A stretch of 64,000 nt of DNA from Heterobasidion occidentale. Taxonomy: Eukaryota; Basidiomycota; Agaricomycetes; Russulales; Bondarzewiaceae. A program made the translations under genes and the position numbers. Shown in pieces: positions 54,125 to 64,000 of the stretch. Each line of letters begins with the position of its first letter. The first letter of the stretch is position 1. Location of the stretch: the NCBI GenBank assembly GCA_039111635.1, contig JBCAQO010000012.1, positions 1,240,001 through 1,304,000 of the forward strand. The letters are read 5' to 3'. The notes below the pieces were generated by a model that was given only the letters and a program-made list of their open reading frames with translations, made no database searches and had not been told where the DNA came from.

Positions 54125-56475
54125 ATGGCGTCACCCCACATTCACTGCTACCTTTGCTTACTACGTCCTGTCTCCGAGCTTCAGTTCCCATTCCCCGCCT
54201 TTACTATCGTCGAAATCATGAACGCGTCCGAGTCCCTGGTCAACAAGATCAACAAGTTCAAAACCATCACCACCTTGATCATGGTTATCCTTTATCTTCG
54301 AGGACAAAATAATTCGCTATCCCAGACGCAGACGGTCTACAAAGACAAGAGACAAGTCGTCGAAAGGCCCCAGTCACAGCACCGATTGCTCGATCAGCTT
54401 GCTACACTGCTTGTCAGAGACCGCGAAGTGGTGGCTGTGGCGGCAGGTATGCAGAGGGGCGCTAACGTCAGCCTCGTCGTCTCGGTCTCACATCAACGCG
54501 ACATAGACGCTTCCATAGAATGCGCGGAAGACCAAGTAATGCATAACTGCATCATTACCACCAATCCGACACACCCCAATGAGGCGAGAGGGAAGACCGA
54601 TCTCGCAGCAAAGACGAAGACGACGGGGACGGGCGCGGAGAAGGGAAAGAAAGTTCTGAAATCGGAGGTTCAAGCGAAAGTGGAGAAGAGAGTGAGATTG
54701 GAGACAGAGTCTCAAGTGAGGACGAGGACAACTGCTGCGACAGATGAGGCGATGACCACAAGGAGCATAAGCTCAGAGGCGAGGACGGGGGCGACAGAGC
54801 CGTCGAGAGGGAAGATGAATCGGTCAGTAGCAATGAAGGGTAAATCGGAGACGAATGAGGAGGATCGGGGACAGGATGTCGTGCCATTTACAAAGGCCAT
54901 GTTAAATGAACAAAAGAAGTGAGTGCGAACTTTCTATCGAATGATAACCTTTCTGACATAGTTCATAAAGCATGAAGTTTGATGAGCACGTCTCGGAGGT
55001 GATCGAGTTACTCAAGAAAGAGGACACCACACCTTACAGCCTGGGCGTTCACGTCGTTTCTCGTGGCTACCGCAAGATGCGCTCTCGACTCAGGTGTACG
55101 ATGTCTACCGCCTTCCTCAGCAAGATCTTGAATGCCGAACCTGACAGATTGCCTGAACTATTCAAGAAGAAGTCTACATTACGCAAAGAACGGGACCAAG
55201 TCCTTTCTGGAGAGCTCATAGCACGTTGGTGGGGCATCGACCTTTTCGGCGTGGAGCACGGAGGACTCGAGTTGAAAACCCGAGCGCAGAACAATGACGT
55301 TCTTTTTGTCAAGGAGACATGCGTGGCCTTCCATCATACCTTGTGCTTGGCTCTGAAAGGCTATCAGACCTGTTTGGACGAGATTTCCAAAGCCCAGCCA
55401 GACAATTTCGGCGCGATGATGAACAAGACCTGGCTTTATGTCACTCTTTTGGAAGCATTTGCATATTCCAACGCTTTCGCAGACTACCTGACTCTCGCCA
55501 TTCCCGATATATTCGACCATCCCTTCGCAGGTACAGAACCCAAGTATACCACACCATCTAGAGAGTCCCAGGGCCAGCCAAATACGTGGGAGGAACAAGC
55601 AGTGGTGGACGACGATGATACAGATATGTTCGTCACTGTGGGCTCGACACCGATTGACGCATACAAGCAGTGGCTGCGTCGACAGGTTGTGATACCATTC
55701 GCTGTTCACGGTCTCGTGGGTTCGGCACAGTATCTTCGGAACATCACTTACACTGTCATTTCTGCCGAACATCCTGGGACAGACATGGCACCCTGGGAAG
55801 AGGTGGTGAAGGAGGTATTGAGCGAGAACGACGAGACTGCTCGCACGAAGACAGTGATCGACGAACTCAAATTATTGATGACGAGGGACGCCGAGAAGGC
55901 GGGGAGCTCAATTAGCCGCCACTGCAAGAATTTACTATCGCCGACTCCCATGTTCCAAGGGAGTATCCATTGCGAGTGTCTCTTGGCTAGCGTCCTGGAC
56001 GGGAAGAACCTGGACAATGGGAGCATGTTGCTTGCTGCACATGGTGTTAATCCGGAAAGTTTTCACCCCCTACACCTTCCAATGCCAATATTGACATGGA
56101 GATTTACAGAGCGACATAGACCCCTGCTACGTCGGCACGTCTAAACTCGCATGCCCTGTCTGCCATTTCGTGAATTCCGAATTAGGCGCGCGCAAGTGGC
56201 TGGCGAAACCGAATCACAATTTCATGTTCCCCTGCGCGCTGCCACGTGAGCTTCGTGAGGATATACACACGAGGGCAGAGATCCATTTCAAGGCCATATT
56301 GCTGGACTTACTCGATGTATTACTCAAGCCGAAGCCGCGACATTCGCGGACCGATTCCGCTCAAACCGAAGGTTATCAGACGGACAGTGAACGCAAGAGC
56401 CTTGAGGTCTTGAAGGCGAAGCGAGAGATCGATCGTCACAACGTGTCTGTAGACCGTGCTCTATGGATAAACTGA
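54125..56475 (+). CDS. OTT_1508-like nucleic-acid deaminase family protein
   Basis: Three exons give 744 residues: 54125-54918, 54971-56045 and 56110-56475. The N-terminal part reads FPFPAFTIVEIMNA, NKINKFKTITTLIMVILYL and RPQSQHRLLDQLATLLVRD, then a long Lys/Glu/Thr linker. The second half (EVIELLKKED, SGELIARWWGIDLFGVEHGG, TPIDAYKQWLRRQVVIPFAV) leads to the deaminase-like signatures: HCE in SIHCECLLASVL and, after the last intron, CPVC in YVGTSKLACPVCHF. A His-x-Glu plus Cys-x2-Cys pair is the zinc and catalytic layout of the deaminase fold, as in Pfam OTT_1508_deam, which is expanded in mushrooms. The last donor (GTTAAT) is weak but is the only one in phase. The substrate is unknown. It is convergent with the gene at 56743-59523. 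Confidence 0.65.
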
Positions 56476-56742
56476 AGACGGCCAGTTTTGAGTGTTGAAA
56501 TGCAGAAGGTCAGGCTTCTGGGGTAGTCCGAGAGCGCTTGTAGGTTTCTTCCGCATTCTAATTAGCGCCGTTTAGTCACCATTCGTAGATCGAAAAGAAC
56601 GGTTGAAAGGTACTTCGAATACGAGAGACGGCATTTTCACGATCCGAGACACGGCGTTGTTTGATACATGTATATCATTCTGAATGGCATCAGACTTGCG
56701 ACATGAACCTATTGCGTGAGAGGGCAAAAAAAACATGCGAAA
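56476..56742. other. Short 3' interval between convergent cassette genes
   Basis: About 270 bp expected to contain both 3' ends of the cassette genes. Nothing distinctive. Confidence 0.5.
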
Positions 56743-59523
56743 TCATGAATGTACGTGACGAGCGAGGGATTTGGGCTGCGATAAAGGCATAATAGGGAGT
56801 CTCCCACAATGCTTGTGAAACGTGACAGTATAAAAGAGAAACACCGCATGCTCGAAGTCTGTGAAAGCTTTGAAATTAGAATCGTAATCCTTGTGCCACA
56901 TAAGCTTACTTCCGCCGGGCCATCCACAGAGGACTTCAGCCATTACCTTCACAGCACCACGCCTGGCCTCCCAATCTTCAATCACAAGTCGGTCCACCCA
57001 CCGACTCTCACGCTCCCAGTCTACGCTGAGACCCCCCGTGGCCCATATGTGGCAGATTTTTCCTTCGCGTTGGGCGGCATACCGTTTGTCCTCGTAACAG
57101 TAAACACCCATGACAACCTTCCTGTCCAATTGTAGGAGTTCAAGACGAAAATTAGCTACCGAAAGCTCCCATACTACTTCAGCCCAGAGGTCCTTATCCT
57201 CATGAGCCATCTTGCTAGTGACGAAGGTTCTGCCCCATTGCGGAGATGTAGTGTCATCGTATGGTGCGAATCCGGCGTGCACCAGGAATCGGACACCTAT
57301 GTCGACCCGATCTGCAACACGTCTGTCCAAGGCCTTCTTACGTTTGCGCACCTCGACCGACGAAGCGCTGGTGACATTGGACGCGACTTGCGGTTCCAAG
57401 CGAGCCTTTTTAGTCTTGCGAGGCCATGGTGGTAAGCGAGCCATGTCGTGTGAAGAGGATTGAGGCTTCACGGTACAATTGACCATGTTGTCTGGCAGGT
57501 AATATCTCCCCTCTAATGCAATCCTCCATTGGCTGGTCGTCATCAGGACCATACAGTGGTTAGAAGGGCATAGAACCTCCAGCAGACACCACATGCGAAT
57601 GCGTAGCCAGTTGTGAACTCTATGCCCAAAAACGGCTCCTTTGTCCGCAAAGAACAGATGAATGGGGGGGAGAGGATACTGAAGGGCCATATTTGGATCA
57701 TCGTCCAAATCCATGGTCTCTTCGAAGACGCTTATCCAACCCGGGGCGAGTGGGGGAAGCCAAGTGGGGTGCACAACCCGGAGACCTGTTTTAGGAGAAG
57801 GACCATGACATCGATGGCTGTTACTACGCTGCTTATGAGGCGCCAGTGTCTTCGGAGGACTCGAAATTTGCGAATGACTTGCGTTTGATTGGACATCTGG
57901 GACCTTGGGAGCATTCTTCACGTCGGGCGATGGTGGGCGATGTTCTGTGTGTGTTGCGTGACAATGAAACCATAGAGGCGCAACGCAGGGAACTTACCAC
58001 GCTTGTCAGATGAGCGAGACCTCGACAACAGACTTCTACGCCACTGATCATTAGATGAATAGGCCGACGCGAGCACAACAAAGTCGGATGTGGTGGTCTC
58101 AAACATGGTGCAAGCGGGGTCATCGATGAAACGAGGACCATCTCGTACAAGCTTAGCGGCTATTTAAACAAATTGTGCATCAGTTACACAAGCCTGACCT
58201 AGTCAATCGAGTCTTACCATAAACATTACCAGTGAAAGCGCTGATCATCGCGGTCTGCCGCTCGTCGCTATTGACGTCACGCTCGGTCGGGATTTCATCG
58301 ACTATGACATGCGAAATATCCGGCCCTGACATAGCATGATTCCGACACACAGGCGGATTTTGCCGCTCGATTTCCCCAACCGTTGCAGGAGAATAGATCT
58401 CCAGCGGTAGTAGAATTGGTCGACTGGTCAAGCTAAACTTTCGCAGCCTGTCTTGAATGGTGCCGCGTAACGGTTCACCGTGTGACGCCTCCACCCAGAG
58501 AGGGGCCTTGGTGCGATGGTTGGCACATTCAAAAATCTGTGATGAGCTGAAGGAGATGCCGGTTCTGATGACTGTCTTGACGGAGATGATAAGTGTGCGG
58601 GTTGTAAGAGTGGTGCGCCTCCGGATGTACCAAACCGGGATCCCAATCCGGAACAACTCTCGAAGCATTGACAAACTTGAGGTGATGACACCGCGAAGAG
58701 GAAGAACAGGTTGAGGGCAATCGAACGTAGGATCCTCCATACGAGGTTTCACTACCAGCATATAGATAATCCAGGCGCGTAATTCAAGCAGGATACGCTG
58801 AAACTCACGAAACCATAAGACGGTGTCGGAGAAAGGCATTGGAATCTGCGAGAGTGAACCGTAGGCACGATAAAGGGCCTCAGATCGATGTCTCTGGTAC
58901 ATGTAGCTGGACGTGTGTGCATTGACTACAGCAGCCGGAGTGCCTTCGGGAAACTCTTGAGCCCCAATTTCGTCTCCTATCCTACGCACTTCCAACATCG
59001 CTTTGCGCAGGCGGGAGAGCACTGTCTCATACAAGATTCCTACTGAAGCGCGCGGCAGCTCCTCGCAGATACGAAAGTCCGTTCCTTTGAAGGAAAACCA
59101 CGCAGCATCCGGATCTTCGAATTGAGGAAGGCCGCCTTCTTTGTCGTCCACTGGAAAGTCCGGTGCTCGTAAGCCATGATGATCGTCGACCTTCTGGAGT
59201 TCCTTCAGTCTCGGGTTCATGGGCGCAGCATAGGAATGGGGCTCCACTGGGTCGAAAGCTTGTGGCCACTTCAGATGTTCAAATGCACCAAGCATGCCGT
59301 CTCCGAAATATCTGAAGGGTGTGTCGTCGGGGTGCACAGGGACCTCCGGAACAAAGTCCATGTTTGGTGTGGAGATCCATAATTCATCGTGATTGCGGAA
59401 TGGAGCAACGCAGAGACAATCTAGGGCGTCAACCTGCTCGCCGTGCAGTAGGGATCGACGAGAATCGAGAATTTCGCGAAGGTTTTCAAGCGGCCGTGCT
59501 TGCCAACAAGTAACGGCGGCCAT
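56743..59523 (-). CDS. Unrecognised agaricomycete multicopy-type protein (possibly two genes or broken)
   Basis: The ATG at 59523 opens exon 1 (59523-58218: AHTSSYMYQRHRSEALYRAY, LLELRAWIIYMLVVKPRMED, LPLRGVITSSLSMLRELFRI, GIPVWYIRR). Then 58159-57998 (DDPACTMFETTTSDFVVLAS) and 57915 onward (KRKSFANFESSEDT, then a stop at 57833). A second conserved half lies in another frame, about 57770-56743: PPLAPGWISVFEETMDLDDD, PLPPIHLFFADKGAVFGHRV, HNWLRIRMWC, CHIWATGGLSVDWERESRWV, ending in HKHCGRLPIMPLSQP. In my recollection both halves belong to one protein type common in mushroom genomes, so an extra intron or a frame break near 57800-57850 is likely. The function is not known to me. Its position beside a deaminase inside repeat brackets suggests a mobile cassette. 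Confidence 0.5.
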
Positions 59524-59642
59524 GGCTGCAACGTGCCCAATGAGACAGTAAACCAATGGAGGAACAAGAAAAACACGGCGATGCGAACTGACCTAGTAGT
59601 ATGAGCAATAATAACGTAGGACTCGACTTGATGTCCAACGAC

Positions 59643-59703
59643 CCTGCAATGAGCAAGGAAGGATGACGGTGCACTCAAAATCCAGTCACCTGCAATGAGC
59701 AAG
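59643..59703 (+). repeat. Doubled 15-bp motif, right copy
   Basis: Two exact CCTGCAATGAGCAAG units 46 bp apart, in the same orientation and with the same distinguishing next bases (GGA, then CG) as the left pair. It lies 120 bp upstream of the minus-strand gene start at 59523. Confidence 0.85.
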
Positions 59704-60329
59704 CGGACGGAGAGTGGTTATACTACTAGCAAATCTAGTGCAATCTTGAAAGGAGTTTGGGAATTCGGCAGATGGAGATACGGGGATGATGAGGATGCTG
59801 GTAGCCTGAGGCTCGCCGAGTCACTAGTCACTGCAGTGGCTATGGCGGTCAAAGTGTCCCAGGTGTGTAATCGGAAATCTCCGACAATTTGGAATCCCAA
59901 CAGAGGCAGCCACCTCGGATATATCCGAGCTCGGATGTGTCTGAGTGATTAGTAATGATTGCTAGCTGCTACAAAATACAGCAAAGACCGGGAATCGAAC
60001 ATCAAACCCCGTGGACACCTCGACATCACCTTGACTAGACCGTTCGCCCATACGATCTATGCAATAACAGCCGCTAATTATTATAACTGCTCATAACAAG
60101 TACGCTACGCTGACGCGTCACAGCCCTCCCCGACGCCTTCTTCTTAACGTCGGCCCGGCCTCGCAAGCGCCCTCGCCTCGTCCTCGACGTCACCTCTCCC
60201 TTGACGACGACGGCACCTCCTGGACGCCTCCCCCACCGCGGCCTCCTCTTCCACCCCGTCCCAAACGAGGATGACGGCTACGATGCCGCCCTCGTCTCTC
60301 ACGTCGCCCTCATCTCCCTCGACCACGCA
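59704..60329. other. Interval with a tRNA-like relic
   Basis: No gene supported. The minus strand at about 60055-59985 contains box-B-like GTTCGATTCCC and tRNA-like spacing, but the T stem does not pair, so I treat it as a relic. Confidence 0.4.
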
Positions 60330-61045
60330 CCTGGCTCCCTCGACCCCGCCGCCTGCATGCCCCCGCCTGGACGACGGCCTGGACGACACCGACTCGGCCG
60401 CGCCTCACCGACGGCTCCCTCGACGCCTCGTCATCCGGCTCTCGACGATGCGGCCGCCTCGCTGGACCCTGCCCGCTCCCTCGACCCCGCCGCCTGCACG
60501 CCCCGACCACGCCCCCACCTGGACGACGGCCTGGACGACGCCGCCTGGACGCCGCCGCCTGGCGGCTCCCTCGAAGACGCGGCCGCCTCGCTGAACGCTG
60601 CCCGCTCCCTCCACCCCGCCGCCTGCACGCCCCCGCCTGGACGACGCCGACTCGGCCGCGCCTCACCGACGGCTCCCTCGACGCCTCGTCATCCGGCTCT
60701 CGACGATGCGGCCGCCTCGCTGAACGCTGCCCGCTCCCTCCACCCCGCCGCCTGCACGCCCCCGCCTGGACGACGCCGACTCGGCCGCGCCTCACCGACG
60801 GCTCCCTCGACGCCTCGTCGTCCGCCCTCGACGACGCGGCCGCCTCACTAGACCCTGTCGGCTCCTCGTCGACGACGCCGCCTGGACGCCCGGCACCCTC
60901 TACGACGCGGCCGCCTCACTGGACCCTGCCCGCTCCCTCGACCCCGCCGCCTGCACGCTCCGACCATGTCCCCGCCTGGACCACGGCCTGGACCACGGCG
61001 CCTGGACGATGCCGTCTGGACTACGCCGCCTGGACGACGCCGCTC
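60330..61045. repeat. GC-rich minisatellite, 129-bp period
   Basis: Units containing cgcctggacgacgccgactc and ctcgacgatgcggccgcctc recur. Two adjacent copies, starting at 60634 and 60763, are almost identical at exactly 129 bp. Less regular copies extend from about 60330 to 61045, with internal CCTGGACGACG sub-repeats. Several frames on both strands stay open because the period is a multiple of three; no domain or splice site supports coding. Confidence 0.75.
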
Positions 61046-61658
61046 CATCGACGGCGACTCATCTCTCCTCCTCCACGACAACGCCCGCCTCCCTCGACGA
61101 TGACGTCCGCCTCCCTCGACGTGCACGACTCTCCCGTCGACGGCGCCGCTCCCTCCACAGCAACTCCTGCCTCCTCGTTGGCGGCTCCCTCGACGCTGGC
61201 GGGTCTCGCTGTCGACTCCCTCGGCGCTGCCGCCCACTTCTCTCGTCATCGGCCCTCTCCCGCCGCTCTCGTATCCGTCGACACTGCCGCCGTTTTCGCG
61301 CCGCCACCGTGTACGCCTCCTCGTTGTCGCTGATCGATAGCCTCCTGTACATACATACTTAGCAGTGGACCACTTGCACGCAATGAATTGTTAGTTTCCC
61401 CAGTGACTGGCATGTGTGAACGGCATCCCAGTAATGATATGGCAGCCGCGCAGGGGCCAAGCGAGAACAAGAAATCATCGTGCAACTTAACATCGATCGA
61501 GGTAACAAAGAGCCCGTCATTCACACCAGGTTGCCATGTATCTGTGGTCGCTCGCTCGCGAACATGGACAAGTCCCAGGCGTAGACTTCACGTAGCGTAC
61601 TCCCAATGCTATGCAATATTTTCAGCGTGATATCAAGGTGAAAAATGGTGGCGAATAC
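61046..61658. other. GC-rich to neutral interval
   Basis: GC-rich low-complexity sequence continues to about 61340 with CTCCCTCGACG-like units, then composition becomes ordinary. No gene seen. Confidence 0.4.
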
Positions 61659-61850
61659 TCACTGCTTCAGGTCGTGATGTTCCAGTTTCGGCCCATGCGG
61701 CTTTGACGTCCCGCCATCCACGATCAGAGTGAGATCACTCTCTCTCAAGGCCGTACTCACGCGGTGGAGAGTGACGTTTCCCCATCTCTGGGACGCCAAG
61801 ACGACTCGCAAGCCCTCCCGTTCATCAATCACGATACCGAGACGCGTCAT
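61659..61850 (-). CDS. Hypothetical first exon
   Basis: ATG at 61850 opens a 63-residue frame (MTRLGIVIDEREGLRVVLAS, ALRESDLTLIVDGGT, KLEHHDLKQ) that ends at a strong donor (GTGAGT at about 61662). The exon looks genuine in composition, but I could not find its continuation downstream, and I do not recognise the protein. Confidence 0.25.
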   Translation of the reverse strand: MTRLGIVIDEREGLRVVLASQRWGNVTLHRVSTALRESDLTLIVDGGTSKPHGPKLEHHDLKQ

Positions 61851-64000
61851 TGCCTACGCTCTCGTTAGGCCATGACGCGCGCACCGGGCAAACGGCACTC
61901 ACGTTGACGAAGTCGTGCCATCTGACAAAACCGCTCGTGTGCCTATCCAGAAGCTTCTCCAAAACCTCCCATTTGCGTCAGTCAACTACCACAGCAGTGA
62001 AGAGGAATCCTCTCACCACGAGCGATCGTCGATTCACTGAGATTGTCGTCATGGGATCCAGGTTACACAGACGAGGGGTTGGTCTTCACGCAAGTTGAGG
62101 ATTGGGCGCTCGTTCAGCGTTTGGGTCTCGCTTATGTCGCACCTTCTCGGGATCTACCAATCTCTACTGTCAGTGGTGCTCACGGCCTCTCAGCTCTGAA
62201 CAAGCGGCGTCGAGCAGAATGCATGCGCTTGTGTCAGTCTGGTCGGGCACACACTCCTCAAGATGGGGGGCTTCCATCTAAGCGCGCGTCGACACGTCGG
62301 TGACCACGCTCAGCCCGAAGCTCATCACGTCCGTCCCGCTCGAGGCGCGCCTGCAAGGCATCCTCAGGGCCACTGCAACTGCTCCTCCTCATACTCCCTC
62401 CACTCCAGCGACGAATCTGCATTTGGTTACACCTCGCCAACTCGCAAGGCTGCAGCGCAAGTCCCCAAACCACAGCCATCCATCGCATAACCACTCGCCT
62501 GTGTAGACCCACACTCATCACTCGACGATCCACCCTCAACGTTTCAATCTAGATAGTGGCGAGTCTCAGCTGACTCCTCTGGCTCGCCGTCGTCTTTGGT
62601 CAGACTCATCTCATTCCCCCAGATCGTTCCCATGGGTCGAAACGTCCGCCCCGTCGTTGCCATCCCTCCTCCCCGTCCCCTCCATGTCACTGACCTCCAC
62701 TCCAACGCGAGCACCTCCGCTCAGCAGAAGGCCATGTACAAGGGCACGAAACCCTCCCAATCGGACAGCCCGAAAGCGAAGGGGGGAAGTGGTCGCGCGC
62801 GACTATCGAGAAGGCGGGTGACGAGGACGGCCAGGTGGGCTTACTGTGGTGTGTATCGGTTCACCGTCCATCGTCCGTGCTGGCCTCATCTGGGTCATTG
62901 ATCGCTGGGCCAGGAAGAAGTCAGGCGGTTCCGCGAAGGCATCATTGCAGCGTCTCTCTTTCCTCCGATCCTGGGCCAGGCGTCGCAGCGTGAGGGCGTC
63001 CCGTGGATTTTGACAGGCGGGTCGGTCCTCGGCGCCTGCGTGGAAGTATATCAGCAAATCTCGAGGCCGCGCGCACGATGTGTGTGGGTCGGTGGATGCA
63101 ACCCGCCGGCTGTAAAATGGGGTGCGCGTTTAGCCTGAAGACACAGCATTTCTAGAGGAAGATCACTCTCAGAAAGCTGTTCGGCGGGAGGATGGATGGT
63201 TATGTGAGAAGAGCAACGTTGTGGAAAATGGTTGAATGTGGCGCGACAGCCGCGAAACGCGCGACAACGTCTGATCACGGCTGCTCGGTGGAAAGATGAG
63301 ACGCAAAGCACGACGGCCTGGGGACAACGCATTTCTGGAAAAAAGTCGCTCTCAGAGAGGTGCACGAGATAGATAGGGACACCGTATTTCTGGAGGAAGG
63401 AGGCCACTCTCAGAGACGTCTCGGCAGTCGCAAAAACGCGCGACGATATCCATATGTTATGAATCCAGGTAAAAGATCCAGAAGAAAACAATGTCACGGT
63501 CTAGCCCCAGGCGACCATGAGGTGACGAGCAGTGGACCAAATGTGACAGTCCGATGCGGAGAAACATTGCCATTAATGCTAGAAAGACGTGTAAGTGACA
63601 TCGCAAATTTATGAGTTGTTCAAACCCACTCGCAATGCAAACCTTCTTTGACGACGCAGAAGCGGAGGTCACAGCGACGCCGGCTTCTCAAACAGATGGC
63701 TCTGCAAAGCGATCATGAAAGTCGATGGGATTTGTCGCATTGTAATGCTTTTCGCCACCGAGGGCAATGAGCGAGGCGGTCCGCAACAAACTCGATGTAC
63801 TGTCACGTCAGCTCGGCATTCATACCGATCAGCCCGTAGGAAGGGCATCTACCACATCCAATTAGCATCAAATGCTACAGTAGTGATCAACATGTACTCA
63901 CCTGTCAAGAGCTCCTCCTCGATAACAACGCATTCGACGACGATGTGGACGACTGTTAGGATGTGGATGCCTCTGAGATGGCTGAACAACAAGCATGCGG
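61851..64000. other. Right-end interval without a supported gene
   Basis: Several Pro/Ser/His-rich frames occur on the plus strand at 62.0-62.9 kb, but none has family motifs or convincing splice sites. At about 63146, 63327 and 63381 a short motif (atttctgga[gga/aaa]a ... ctctcagaga) recurs three times. A gene continuing beyond 64000 cannot be excluded. Confidence 0.4.

Noticed and set aside
53640..59703. Terminal inverted repeats of the deaminase cassette
   Set aside because: The paired 15-mers are direct, not inverted, so they cannot be called TIRs; I report them only as bracketing repeats.
59985..60055. tRNA gene on the minus strand with box B-like GTTCGATTCCC
   Set aside because: The T-stem strands do not pair (TGATG against CCCGG) and no good anticodon arm can be drawn, so at most a relic.
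60201..60851. 216-codon repeat protein in the GC-rich region
   Set aside because: The open frame follows from a 129-bp repeat period divisible by three; equally open frames exist on the reverse strand.
1..64000. CRISPR arrays, operons, ribosome binding sites or prokaryotic defence systems
   Set aside because: The window is eukaryotic with spliced genes; the tandem repeats present lack spacer structure.

Overview
This is a nuclear window from a filamentous basidiomycete (Agaricomycetes type). The evidence is short GT-AG introns of about 50-110 nt in nearly every gene, several DUF6533-type seven-helix membrane proteins, a basidiomycete-style F-box/LRR protein, a Plavaka-like and a Tnp2-like DNA transposase, and an OTT_1508-type deaminase. 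It is a draft assembly: a 100-base run of N lies at 41592-41691, and several conserved genes carry apparent 1-2 nt frame breaks in GC-rich or homopolymer tracts, so base-level indels are likely. Gene models below were spliced by hand from frame, GT/AG sites and family motifs.

Layout. 1-4.3 kb: a DUF6533 gene cut by the left edge, then a two-gene module (an unrecognised gene remnant plus a DUF6533 gene). 5.9-15.0 kb: GC-rich host genes, namely a mucin-like single-pass membrane protein (-), an amidase (-) and a small acidic protein (+). 15-28 kb: AT-richer, gene-poor ground with decayed DUF6533 copies on the minus strand, an intron-containing tRNA-His, and a small MITE-like element at 28.5 kb. 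29-32.3 kb: an inverted copy of the two-gene module. 32.7-40.8 kb: host genes, namely F-box/LRR (-), TFIIA gamma subunit (-) and NF-X1-type zinc-finger/R3H factor (+); the last two are divergent from a 241-bp promoter region.

41-48.3 kb: a gene end at the assembly gap, a phosphotransferase-like gene end, a degenerate Tnp2-type transposase, a MYND zinc-finger gene, a GPI-anchored Kre9/Knh1-like cell-wall protein, a 90-bp tandem repeat, and a small hypothetical gene with a 15-nt exon. 49.1-53.3 kb: a nearly intact Plavaka-type transposase. 53.6-59.7 kb: a cassette of two convergent genes (an OTT_1508-like deaminase and an unrecognised gene), bracketed on both sides by a doubled 15-bp motif. 60.3-61.0 kb: a 129-bp minisatellite. 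The right end has no gene I can support well.

The most interesting parts are the deaminase cassette, the inverted DUF6533 module with mosaic copies and transition-type stop codons, and the Plavaka element.
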